From: Paracoccaceae bacterium
GTDB lineage: Bacteria; Pseudomonadota; Alphaproteobacteria; Rhodobacterales; Rhodobacteraceae
NCBI GenBank assembly: GCA_024742405.1
Contig: JANSYP010000007.1
Coordinates: 1-64,000, forward strand
Direction: 5' to 3'
DNA: 64,000 bases
A program made the position numbers and the translations under genes. Numbering within the stretch: position 1 is the first letter of the stretch; every line of letters starts with the position of its first letter. Of this stretch, positions 9,383-16,751 are shown one piece after another. Below the pieces are notes generated by a model. It worked only from the letters and a program-made list of their open reading frames with translations. It did not search any database and was not told where the DNA came from.

Positions 9383-10099
9383 ACTGCAGTGAGATGTCCG
9401 CTTTGGAACGTTGCAACGGTGTATTGCTTCGTTGGCGGTGGAAGTCTCCCTGCGCCCGATCTGGACGGTGCCGCTGCTAGACATAGGGAAATCTTTTTGA
9501 CCAAAGCGAAACAGCGGCTCCAAGGCGCGCGCCGCACGAACAAAATACGGTTCGGACTGGTCTCGAAACAATCCTGCAGCGTGATAGGGCGGGGGCCGGA
9601 ATCGCACCGGCCGCACTTCAGCCTTATACTCTCGTTCGAGTGCGCTTCGCTGCGACAGCGAACCCAGCGGCCATTGGAGCCCAAACGCTCAATGGCAGGA
9701 TTGTCCCGCAATCGGCTCGTCCGAGCTGACTGCGGCAAAGGTGCGGTCTCGGCTTGACCCACATCGAAGCGTTCAAGCTACAGGTTTGGAGTAACTTGCC
9801 GCAATCACCAAATCTAGATGCTGTGCCAGCTCGGGTTTGGTAACCAGAATTGCCCCGTGAGAGTATTGTCGGCTTTTTCCGACCTTGGCGCCGGACTTCG
9901 ATTTGGGCTCAAGGTCAGCTGTGGCCTGGAGCGTGTCCAGATGCCAAACATCTTCTTCAGAAGCAGGCAGGATCCCTCTACAACGTGATCCTCCTGTCGC
10001 GTTTGTTAGGAATGTACGAGACTTATGGCTGACCACGTGCGCTCTCGCGACCTACCTGCAGAACTGGCTTGGCGTCCCCAAGATGAGGGTGATCTCACT
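9383..10099. other. gap without a convincing gene
   Basis: About 0.7 kb between a barrel gene and an MscS-type channel gene. Short ORFs exist on both strands but none has protein-like composition together with a ribosome-binding site. It contains an inverted repeat with arms GCCATTG (9670-9676) and CAATGGC (9690-9696). The same arms occur in an insertion inside the dead IS at 13369-13391, but with a different loop. A tRNA T-arm-like hairpin near 9590-9615 is not part of a full tRNA. The stretch may be a decayed junction. Confidence 0.5.
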
Positions 10100-12421
10100 G
10101 TGACCGTGTCCTCCATTTGCAAGAATCCACCTTGGGGCGCATGGCTGGTCCGCGTCTTCACGCTGCTGATCTCCTCGCTGCTCTCTTTCCAGATTGCTTC
10201 CGCTCAGAGCGCACCCGACTGGAGCGGTGAATGGCAAAGCTATTGGCGGACCGGCCAAGCGCTCCTGAGCCTGGAGCAGTCCGGAAATCAGGTGACCGGG
10301 AGCTATGAACCTGGACGAGGCGCGCTGGAGGGCAGCATCGAAGACGGCGTGCTGCGGGGCACCTGGACCGAGCCTGGCGACGGCGGGGTCTTTGTGTTTG
10401 TCCTGTCCCAGGATGGAGCAACTTTTACCGGGCGGTTCGATACAGGTGCCTATTGGAACGGGTTTCGCGCCACAGATGTGGCCGAGATAGAGGCGATTTT
10501 CGACCGCGCGGATTCGCCCCGGGAAACCATGCGGACGATCGTCACGGCCGCCAACGACGCGATTTACAGCAACCGCGTGGGTGCGGTGCGCTTTATCGAG
10601 CCGCTCATGCTCTTTGAAGGCGAAGAGACTGACAGCACGGACAGGTCGCGGCGCCGCACGGCACTCTGGACGCTGATCGATATGATGACCTTCCTGATCT
10701 CAGAGTTTCCCGATGGGGCGGACGAAGACGGTGGTGACACCGCGGTTTTCGAGATCTCGACAGCGCGAGGACTGGAGAGTTACGAGCTCCGGTTTGTCCT
10801 GGGAGGAGACGGCGTTTGGCGATTGTCTGTCCCAGAGCTCGAGCCGCTTCGCGCCGATATCCGGCGTATCCTGAACGGGCGCGGCTATGCGGATTTGGGC
10901 GAGCTGGAAACTGCCCGGGCGCATTCGCCACGCGCCACCATGCTGGCCTTCGAACAGGGGGTCAGCAGCTGGAACCGGGGCGGCGATGGCGCCGCTTTGG
11001 AGACTTTGGATTTGCGGCATGTCGCGGACAGCTTGCGCCCGCGCGAAGGCGCGGTTTTGGCGGATTATCTGAGCCGGATCATCGACCGGGTCGGATTGCC
11101 CGTCTGGCAGGAGATCCCCGATTATGCCCTGCAGCCCGTACCCTATATCTATTACCGGCACCCGGTCGGAAACATCGTGATTGCTTCGGAACCTGGTGCC
11201 GAGGGCGAACCGCCGACGTGGCGATTCACGCGTGAAAGCCTTCGGAACCTGCCGGATCTCTATGACGCGATTGAACGGATGCCGCTGGCCGAGGGGCAAT
11301 TGGCGCCACCGCCGCTCTCGAGTTTCTTTGAAACCCGCGAGGCGGTCCTGTCCTTTGCTCCAGCCCTGTCGCACCGGATCCTGGGGTTTGAGGCTTGGAA
11401 ATTGCTGGGCATGGTCTTGGCGGTTTCTGTCGCTATGGCGGCCGGGTTCGGGACTACAATGGCTTTGCGCCGGATCAAGCAGATCGCAACGCTCGCGCGG
11501 CCAATGGGGTTGGTCGTGGCCGCCTATCTGATCGCGGATTCCAGCGACCGGGTCGGCCTATCTCAAGCTCTCGGCGGTGCGGCGGGCGGCATGACGGCCA
11601 TGCTCCTGACTGTGGCGATTGCAGCTTTTCTCTATGCGCTGACCGGATTGGTGGGGCGCAGCCTAATGAGCCACGCCGCCTCGACCAGTGCCTATTCTGA
11701 TGAGATCGTGACCTCGCTGGCCACAGGGCTGGTGAAACTGTTGATTGTTGTAGGTGCGATCATCATTTGCGCCGACTTTGCCGGGCTGCCCTATGAAGGC
11801 GTGTTGACCGGCCTGGGCGTTGGCGGCGTGGCTCTGGCCTTTGCCGCGCGGGATACGGTGTCTAACATGCTGGGCGGTGCGATTCTGCTGGCTGATCGGC
11901 CCTTCAAGAAAGGTGATCTGGTCGAGGTCGCCGGCAACATGGCGACGATTGAAGTCGTCGGGCTGCGCTCCACCCGCCTCAGGAGCCTTGATGATACGCT
12001 GCTGGTGGTGCCTAACTCGCAAATGTCCGACACGATCATCGCCAATTGGGGCGCGCGCCGGAAGCGGCGGATGAAGATGGAGATCGGTCTGGTCTACGAC
12101 ACGCCACGCGAGAAGCTGGAGCTCTTTTCTAAGCGAGTGTGGGATTTGGCCCGTGACCATGATCTGGCCGACCCGGCGTCAGTCTATGTTGGTGTTAAGG
12201 GTTTGGGCGCGTCGTCGATCGATATCGAACTGATCGTGGCTTTCTTGGTCTTCAGTTACGAGGCGCAGGTGAAAGCGCAGCAAACACTTATCCTCGACAT
12301 TATTAGCCTGGCCGAGGAGATCGGGGTCGAGTTTGCGTTTCCGACACGGACAATCCATGTGGTCGGATCGGCCCCTGAGGGTGCTGGCAATGGGCAGCCC
12401 TCTCCGATTGGTTCGGGTTGA
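10100..12421 (+). CDS. large MscS-type mechanosensitive channel
   Basis: A membrane protein of about 773 residues. I place the start at the GTG at 10100 because GAGGGTGA lies seven bases upstream and a signal-like hydrophobic segment ending SFQIASAQSAPDW follows; an ATG at 10025 in frame would add 25 residues. A long N-terminal region (to about residue 425) with beta-rich stretches such as GEWQSYWRTGQALLSL is probably periplasmic. Four or five transmembrane helices follow, then the MscS core with the pore-type helix and the beta domain GVGGVALAFAARDTVSN ... LADRPFKKGDLVEV. VPNSQMSD is also characteristic. The family opens under membrane tension in osmotic downshock. Large MscS relatives like this vary in their N-terminal domain; this domain I do not recognise. 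Confidence 0.85.
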   Translation: MTVSSICKNPPWGAWLVRVFTLLISSLLSFQIASAQSAPDWSGEWQSYWRTGQALLSLEQSGNQVTGSYEPGRGALEGSIEDGVLRGTWTEPGDGGVFVFVLSQDGATFTGRFDTGAYWNGFRATDVAEIEAIFDRADSPRETMRTIVTAANDAIYSNRVGAVRFIEPLMLFEGEETDSTDRSRRRTALWTLIDMMTFLISEFPDGADEDGGDTAVFEISTARGLESYELRFVLGGDGVWRLSVPELEPLRADIRRILNGRGYADLGELETARAHSPRATMLAFEQGVSSWNRGGDGAALETLDLRHVADSLRPREGAVLADYLSRIIDRVGLPVWQEIPDYALQPVPYIYYRHPVGNIVIASEPGAEGEPPTWRFTRESLRNLPDLYDAIERMPLAEGQLAPPPLSSFFETREAVLSFAPALSHRILGFEAWKLLGMVLAVSVAMAAGFGTTMALRRIKQIATLARPMGLVVAAYLIADSSDRVGLSQALGGAAGGMTAMLLTVAIAAFLYALTGLVGRSLMSHAASTSAYSDEIVTSLATGLVKLLIVVGAIIICADFAGLPYEGVLTGLGVGGVALAFAARDTVSNMLGGAILLADRPFKKGDLVEVAGNMATIEVVGLRSTRLRSLDDTLLVVPNSQMSDTIIANWGARRKRRMKMEIGLVYDTPREKLELFSKRVWDLARDHDLADPASVYVGVKGLGASSIDIELIVAFLVFSYEAQVKAQQTLILDIISLAEEIGVEFAFPTRTIHVVGSAPEGAGNGQPSPIGSG

Positions 12422-12596
12422 GTACTCGTGCGTCACGGTCCCCAGCGACACTAGGACAGTGGTCTCTGGCGCGGGAGGCCGGTCGCCGAGGGCCCTGTGA
12501 GGCCGCGTTGAGGCTTTAGTCCACGCAGAACTTGTCCAGCCCATCCTAGGCTATTGTCGCTGTCTAATGTGATGAAGAAAGCAGATGGGACGGACG

Positions 12597-12689
12597 TCAG
12601 AGCCTCGACTGGTGGATCGCCTTGACTGCGAAATCGATGAACACGCGCAGCTTGAGCATGATCTGACACGCCCCGGATCGTAGATGTGA
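12597..12689 (-). pseudogene. C-terminal remnant of a LysR-type regulator (tentative)
   Basis: The minus strand reads MLKLRVFIDFAVKAIHQSRL and then a stop at 12597-12599. The phrase L-x-L-R-V-F-I-D-F is a common C-terminal ending of LysR-type regulators. Upstream the frame continues only a few codons with no domain left and then meets the IS end at 12690. This fits a regulator gene cut by the IS insertion and otherwise lost, but the fragment is short and the call is tentative. Confidence 0.35.
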
Positions 12690-12744
12690 TGTCCTTCCCC
12701 CCTAGCACCGGGCCAATACACTGGCTGCGGGAGAGGGATTTGTA

Positions 12745-13106
12745 ATGGCGAGGAAACGACACTCAGACGAAGATGTATTGAATCTGCTGCGAGAGATCGA
12801 GTTGAAGCTGTCTGGTGGTAGCGATGTTGCATTGGCCTGTCGTAGTGTCGGGATCAGCGATGCGACGTATTACAATTGGCGGAAGCGGTTTGGCGGTCTG
12901 GGACGCGCGCAGTTGTCGGAAATGAAGAGCCTTGAGAAAGAGAACGCCCGGCTGAAGAAGAATGAGCCTTTGGAACGCCATTGGTCCGAGTGAGTTGCCA
13001 GTGCGCGCCACCGGTCCGAGCGCCGCTGGCGACGGCGAATGCGGAACTCGAACTGGACAAGCTCATCCTCAAGGAAAGCCTGAACCACCCAAAGCCCAGG
13101 GCCTGA
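12745..13106 (+). pseudogene. IS3-family transposase OrfA, frameshifted
   Basis: The first 72 codons read as a clean OrfA: MARKRHSDEDVLNLLREIEL, then a helix-turn-helix (VGISDATYYNWRKRFGG) and the start of the leucine-zipper segment (EKENARLKK). The frame then enters foreign sequence at 12961 and stops at 12993. The expected C-terminal end, ELELDKLILKESLNHPKPRA, follows in another frame at about 13044-13106. Relative to what I remember of this family the interruption adds about 74 bases, that is two units of 37, which matches the observed frame change. Two related short repeats lie in it. Confidence 0.75.
12961..13043 (+). repeat. two tandem copies of a short repeated insertion
   Basis: Inside orfA, between the codons for RLKK and ELELDK. 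The first copy reads TGAGCC, eight bases, then GCCATTGGTCCGAGTGA (GCCA at 12977). The second has core 13007-13030 with arms GCCACCGG and CCGCTGGC around TCCGAGCG, 7 of 8 bases pairing. The core GCCAYYGGTCCGAG is shared with the copy at 13521. Confidence 0.6.
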
Positions 13107-13354
13107 CCACAGAGGAGCTCCGTCCGGCCGTCATTCACACACGCCAGAAGCTCGCCACGTCTGAGCGACGACCGTGCCGGGTGATTGGCCTAGCGCGAAG
13201 CTCGCTAAAGAATCAACCAGCCCCGAGAGATGACGATGCCCTGCGGCTGGCGATCATCCGTTTGGCAAAGCAGTATAGTCGGTACGGCTATCGCAAGATC
13301 ACTAAGTTGCTTCGCGTTTAGGGCTGGAAGATCAATCACAAGAAAGTCGAACGG

Positions 13355-13397
13355 AGAGCCATTGATCCGCCATTGCTCCAAGGACAATGGCGAGCGG
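13355..13397 (+). repeat. short palindromic insertion in orfB
   Basis: A 43-base stretch foreign to the IS3 reading frame, between VER and the codons KEGLQ. It begins GAGCC, then eight bases, then GCCATTG (13369-13375), loop CTCCAAGGA, CAATGGC (13385-13391), a perfect 7-bp stem. It shifts the frame of orfB by one. Confidence 0.6.
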
Positions 13398-13505
13398 CGC
13401 AAGGAAGGGCTGCAGTTCCCTCAGCGACACAAGAAGCGCAAACGGCTCTATCACAAGGACAGCTCAATCATTCGGTTGAGGCCGACCCATCCGAACCATG
13501 TCTGG

Positions 13506-13548
13506 GGTGAGCCAAGTCACGCCACCGGTCCGAGTGACATTGGCGAAC
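13506..13548 (+). repeat. short repeated insertion in orfB
   Basis: A second 43-base foreign stretch, between HVW and DFVHDKLS of the transposase. It begins GGTGAGCC, and its core at 13521-13544 is GCCACCGG TCCGAGTG ACATTGGC. It shares TGAGCC, spacing and core with the copy at 12961 and shifts the frame by one. Confidence 0.6.
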
Positions 13549-14040
13549 GACTTCGTGCACGACAAGCTCAGCAATGGTCGGAGCTACAAGATGCTCACGG
13601 TTCTCGACGAGTTCACGCGGGAGGCCTTGGCTATTGTGGTCCGCACCAAGATGGGCGCCGACGATGTCTTGGAAGCGCTCTATCCGCTCCTGCTGAGGCA
13701 CGGTTCGCCAGAGTGTATCCGATGCGATAACGGCCCCGAGTTCGCAGCAGAGGCGATACAGGGCTGGCTTCAACGCGTTGGCATCAAGCCGATCAGTATC
13801 TACCCAGCATCACCTTGGGAGAACGGATACAACGAACGATTCAACGGCACGCTCCGTAGGCAAGTGCTCAGCGCGGAGTCGTTCACAACAACGAAGCAAG
13901 CTCAGGTCGTCATCAACCATTGGCTCAGGCAGTATAATCACACCCGCCGACATCAAGCGCTCAACATGCGCCCGCCCGTACCCGAAACCATACTAGAGAA
14001 AGCTCATATCAGTGGCCCAGAAACAGGGGGCTAGACAGGC

Positions 14041-14218
14041 GCGGACCATTAGCAGACAAGGGCTCGTTGCGCACGTCTCGCATCGCATCCACCCGTGCCA
14101 TGCCCTGGCCGACAAGCACATCAACCTGTCGCAATGTCCAAACGATCTCCGCGGGCTTTTACCGCTTGTTCGCCATTACGGGTCCTCCGATTCCTGAACA
14201 TAACGTTGGACCAATTCA
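14041..14218 (-). mobile_element. second 5' remnant of the IS3-type element seen at 1-189
   Basis: On the minus strand orfA starts at 14182 as MANKR and then has a TAA stop at codon 6, after which the same frame continues as KPAEIVWTLRQVDVLVGQGM. The terminal end TGAATTGGTCC finishes at 14218. It matches 1-189 base for base in layout and orientation. It is cut off where the dead IS (12690-14037) ends, just after a stretch reading GCTAATGGTCCG on the minus strand, which resembles the repeat core found in that IS. Confidence 0.6.
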
Positions 14219-14229
14219 GATGGGGAGCC

Positions 14230-14460
14230 TCAGGCCAGCATCTTCTTGAGCTTAGCATTCTCGGCCTCGCGCGCCTTCGGCCGCTTGGCATCGGCAACTT
14301 CCATGCCACCGCACTTGCGCCGCCAGTTGGAGAAGGCCGCGTCGCTTGTCCCGTGCTTGCGGTAAAGATCGAGCGCGCTCATTCCCGTCTCATGCTCCTT
14401 CAGTATGCCAATGATCTGGGCTGCGATGAAACGGCTTCTCTCCCGCGTCTGGCCCCTCGT
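14230..14460 (-). pseudogene. remnant of another IS3-family OrfA
   Basis: The minus strand encodes RSRFIAAQIIGILKEHETGM, SALDLYRKHGTSDAAFSNWR, RKCGGMEVADAKRPKAREAE and NAKLKKMLA followed by a stop at 14230. This is the helix-turn-helix and the beginning of the coiled coil of a common IS3 OrfA of a different group from the other two elements. No start codon is left at the expected place and the C-terminal part and orfB are missing. It is the innermost member of a pile of dead insertion sequences. Confidence 0.65.
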
Positions 14461-14666
14461 TCGGAGAACAGGCTGACCTCAAACCGAGCACTGTTCAGGG
14501 GAAAAGGTCAGAGCGGGGCGCGCATGTCCGAAATCGGCGCCCATGGGACATCCCGGGGCATTCCGCAGTACCAACAGCCGTCGCTGAATCTCAAAGGTTC
14601 TGAAACGTCGACAATGGTTCAGAATGGGATTCGTGGCGATTTCGGGGGATTCTTGAGACGCTTTTC

Positions 14667-15695
14667 CTAGAACGCCAGCTGGACTTTGATTGCCGCTGTA
14701 CGGTCCGAGGCCAGTTCGAAGGCACTTGCGGCATCCTCCATCGGGGCCGTATGGGTCAGGATGGGGGCGACGTCGATCCGTCCGGCCTGCATCATTTCAA
14801 CCGCGGTTGCGAACTCCGCATGGAAGCGGAAGGAGCCCTTGAGCACGAGTTCCTTGGCCGTCATCGCCTGAACGGGGAGCGTCATGTCCCCGCCGAGGCC
14901 GAGCTGAACGATCGTGGCGCCGGGCCGCAGAGCCGGCACTGCGGCGTTCAGTGCCGCGGCGACACCACTGCATTCGAAATGGACGTCGAAATGGCCTTTG
15001 TCGTTGGCAAAGGGCGCCAACCCGTCCGGGGTCTCCGCCACATTGACCGTGCTGTCGGCGCCGAGCGCGCGCGCCTTGTCCAGTGTGAAGGCGGTGACGT
15101 CGGTCGCGGCGATTTCGACCGCGCCGGCATTACGCGCCACCAGTACAGCCAGAAGCCCGATCGGACCGCAGCCCGTGACGAGCACGCGCTTGCCCATCAG
15201 ATCGCCCGCTTGCTTGGCGGCGTGCAGCACGACGGAGAGCGGCTCTGCCGTGGCGGCCTCCGCCGCGGTCAGGCCGTCGGCGGGCACGCATTGCGAAGCG
15301 TCCGCGACCAGAACCTCGCGGAAGGCGCCCTGGATATGCGGAAACGGCATCGCCGAGCCGTAGAATCGCATGTTGAGGCAGTGGTTCTGTGATCCCTCAA
15401 AGCAGAACCTGCAGCGTCCGCAGGGCCGCGACGGTGAGACGGCGACGAGCTGTCCTTCCTGCAAGCCGCCGACGCCCGCGCCGAGTGCGGCGACGCGGCC
15501 GGCGACTTCGTGGCCGAGGATCATCGGTTCCTTCAGGCGGATCGTGCCGAAGCCGCCATGGTTGAAATAGTGCAAGTCGGAACCGCAGATGCCGCCGGCC
15601 TCCATCCGGATCAGGACCTCTCCGGGGCCGGGGGTGGGGTCGGGCTGCTCCTCGATACGCAGGTCTTTCGCGGCGTGGGCGACGATCGCTTTCAT
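14667..15695 (-). CDS. idnD: zinc alcohol dehydrogenase, L-idonate 5-dehydrogenase type
   Basis: A 342-residue medium-chain dehydrogenase. The start at 15695 (MKAIVAHAAKD) is chosen because the N-terminus matches the family and upstream codons overlap the preceding gene. Catalytic zinc ligands lie in GGICGSDLHYF and ILGHEVAG; the structural zinc site is the four-cysteine loop PCGRCRFCFEGSQNHC. The NAD-binding motif is VTGCGPIGLLA. Overall it reads as IdnD, which oxidises L-idonate to 5-ketogluconate. It is the second gene of a minus-strand pair, ten bases behind the hydroxyacid dehydrogenase, and faces the idnO operon across a shared operator region. Close relatives act on sorbitol or other polyols, so the exact substrate is not certain. 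Confidence 0.8.
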   Translation of the reverse strand: MKAIVAHAAKDLRIEEQPDPTPGPGEVLIRMEAGGICGSDLHYFNHGGFGTIRLKEPMILGHEVAGRVAALGAGVGGLQEGQLVAVSPSRPCGRCRFCFEGSQNHCLNMRFYGSAMPFPHIQGAFREVLVADASQCVPADGLTAAEAATAEPLSVVLHAAKQAGDLMGKRVLVTGCGPIGLLAVLVARNAGAVEIAATDVTAFTLDKARALGADSTVNVAETPDGLAPFANDKGHFDVHFECSGVAAALNAAVPALRPGATIVQLGLGGDMTLPVQAMTAKELVLKGSFRFHAEFATAVEMMQAGRIDVAPILTHTAPMEDAASAFELASDRTAAIKVQLAF

Positions 15696-15705
15696 GGACA
15701 GGACC

Positions 15706-16653
15706 TCAGGGGACTTGGGTGAGCAGGGGCTGGCCCGCGAAATGGGCCGCCAGATTATCCCGGACGAGCTTGCCCATGGCCTTGCGGGTCTCGATCGTGC
15801 CAGAGGCGTGATGGGGTTGCAGCAGCACACTGTCGAGCTCCAGAAACCGAGGGTCGAGCGCCGGCTCGCCCTCGAAGACGTCCAGCGCCGCGGAGCCGAG
15901 CGCGCCGGACTGGAGGGCGGCGATCAGGGCCTCTTCGTCGATGTTCGAGGCGCGCGAGATGTTGATGATCATGCCCTCCGGCCCCACCGCCTCGATCAGC
16001 GTGCGGTTCACCGCGTGGCGGGTTTCGGCGGAAGCTGCCAGTGTGACGAAGAGGAAGTCGGAATGCTGTGCCAGGTCGAGCGGATCGGCACAGTAGGTCC
16101 AGTCCGGCGCGTAGTCCTTGGCGGCGATGTCGGTATAGGCGATGTCCATGTCGAACCCGGCGAGGCGTTTGCCGACCTCGAACCCGATCCGCCCGAGGCC
16201 CAGAATGCCGGCCTTGCGTCCGAAGACGCGGCGTTGGAGCGGGTGGAGCCCCTGACGGGCCCAGGAGCCGTCGCGAACCCATCGCTCCGCGCTGATCATG
16301 CCGCGGGACAGGCAGAGCATCATCGCCACGCCCAGATCCGCGACATCGCCGGTCAGCACGTCGGGCGTGTTTGTCACCGGGATGCCGCGTGCCTTGCAGG
16401 CCGCGATGTCCACCGCGTCGTACCCCACGCCGTAGACCGAGATCAGTTCGAGCTGAGGGCAGGCCGCGATCATCGCGGCATCGGCGCCGAGTTCACCGCG
16501 GGTCGCGATGGCGCGGACGTCCGGCCCATGTTCGGCTAGAAAACCCGCCGGGTCGTCTGCCTCGAAGTAGCGCTTCATGTCAAAGGCGGAGTCCAGCGGA
16601 TCCTGATCCCAGTCCGGATAGGGGCCGACTTGCAGAATGACGGGTTTGGACAC
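15706..16653 (-). CDS. D-isomer-specific 2-hydroxyacid dehydrogenase
   Basis: A 315-residue cytosolic NAD(P)-dependent reductase. The nucleotide-binding motif GLGRIG is at residues 152-157. The catalytic arginine is in NISRASNIDEEAL, the glutamate in DVFEGEP, and the histidine in LLQPHHASGT. It is first of a two-gene minus-strand operon with idnD. In this setting a ketogluconate or hydroxypyruvate reductase (GhrB-like) is the best guess: 2-ketogluconate and 5-ketogluconate are normal intermediates around idonate and gluconate. The sequence alone does not separate these activities. Confidence 0.8.
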   Translation of the reverse strand: MSKPVILQVGPYPDWDQDPLDSAFDMKRYFEADDPAGFLAEHGPDVRAIATRGELGADAAMIAACPQLELISVYGVGYDAVDIAACKARGIPVTNTPDVLTGDVADLGVAMMLCLSRGMISAERWVRDGSWARQGLHPLQRRVFGRKAGILGLGRIGFEVGKRLAGFDMDIAYTDIAAKDYAPDWTYCADPLDLAQHSDFLFVTLAASAETRHAVNRTLIEAVGPEGMIINISRASNIDEEALIAALQSGALGSAALDVFEGEPALDPRFLELDSVLLQPHHASGTIETRKAMGKLVRDNLAAHFAGQPLLTQVP

Positions 16654-16668
16654 GGGGCAATTCCTAGC

Positions 16669-16722
16669 TTGACTCGGCTTGTTAACGGTAACATGTTATC
16701 CGTAACAATGACTCTCGGTCAA
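16669..16722. promoter_or_regulatory. divergent promoter region with two tandem GntR-type operators
   Basis: Two 14-bp sites lie end to end: TGTTAACGGTAACA at 16680-16693 and TGTTATCCGTAACA at 16694-16707. Both are near-palindromes of the gluconate-repressor type TGTTACCGGTAACA. A rightward -35-like TTGACT is at 16669-16674. For the leftward genes TTGACC (16717-16722, minus strand), an 18-base spacer and TAACAT (16693-16698) form a fair sigma-70 promoter whose -10 overlaps the operators. A LacI-family repressor bound here would shut both directions; the LacI encoded at 19245 in this operon is the natural candidate. Confidence 0.7.
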
Positions 16723-16751
16723 GAGCCTGCTTCGACAAAAAGGGACACCCC

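Larger units (their letters stand above)
13103..14034 (+). pseudogene. IS3-family transposase OrfB (DDE integrase), broken
   Basis: The reading frame is split in three. Part one, TTEELRPAVIHTRQKLATSE to TKLLRV, ends at an in-frame TAG at 13319. After an insertion at 13355-13397 the frame moves for KKRKRLYHKDSSIIRLRPTH. After a second insertion at 13506-13548 it moves again for FVHDKLSNGRSYKMLTVLDE, which carries the rve-type catalytic core: the first Asp of the core was probably in the lost WSxDF segment, the second is in RCDNGPEF, and the Glu is in SPWENGYNERFNG. The last 480 bases are intact to the stop at 14034. Function is lost. Confidence 0.8.
12690..14037 (+). mobile_element. degenerate IS3-family insertion sequence
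   Basis: The ends are imperfect inverted repeats: the left end starts TGTCCTTCCCCCC at 12690 and ends in GGGCCA, the right end on the minus strand starts TGTCTAGCCCCCT from 14037 and also ends in GGGCCA. Starting with TG is typical of IS3. Inside are orfA and orfB with the IS3 arrangement. No clear target duplication is visible. At 1348 bp it is slightly long for IS3, explained by short extra insertions at 12961-13043, 13355-13397 and 13506-13548. Frameshifts and a stop codon show it is inactive. Confidence 0.75.

Noticed and set aside
9590-9615. tRNA T-arm-like hairpin on the minus strand (5-bp stem, loop TGCGATT)
   Set aside because: The loop lacks the TTC, no acceptor, D or anticodon arms can be placed around it, and no CCA follows.
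12690-14037. Active transposon or programmed frameshift IS3 element
   Set aside because: An in-frame TAG at 13319 and three foreign insertions interrupt the genes; a programmed -1 shift cannot explain them.
14699-14712. CGGTCCGAG inside idnD as another copy of the short repeat
   Set aside because: Only the nine-base core matches; it encodes normal idnD residues and lacks the flanking GAGCC and TGGC parts.
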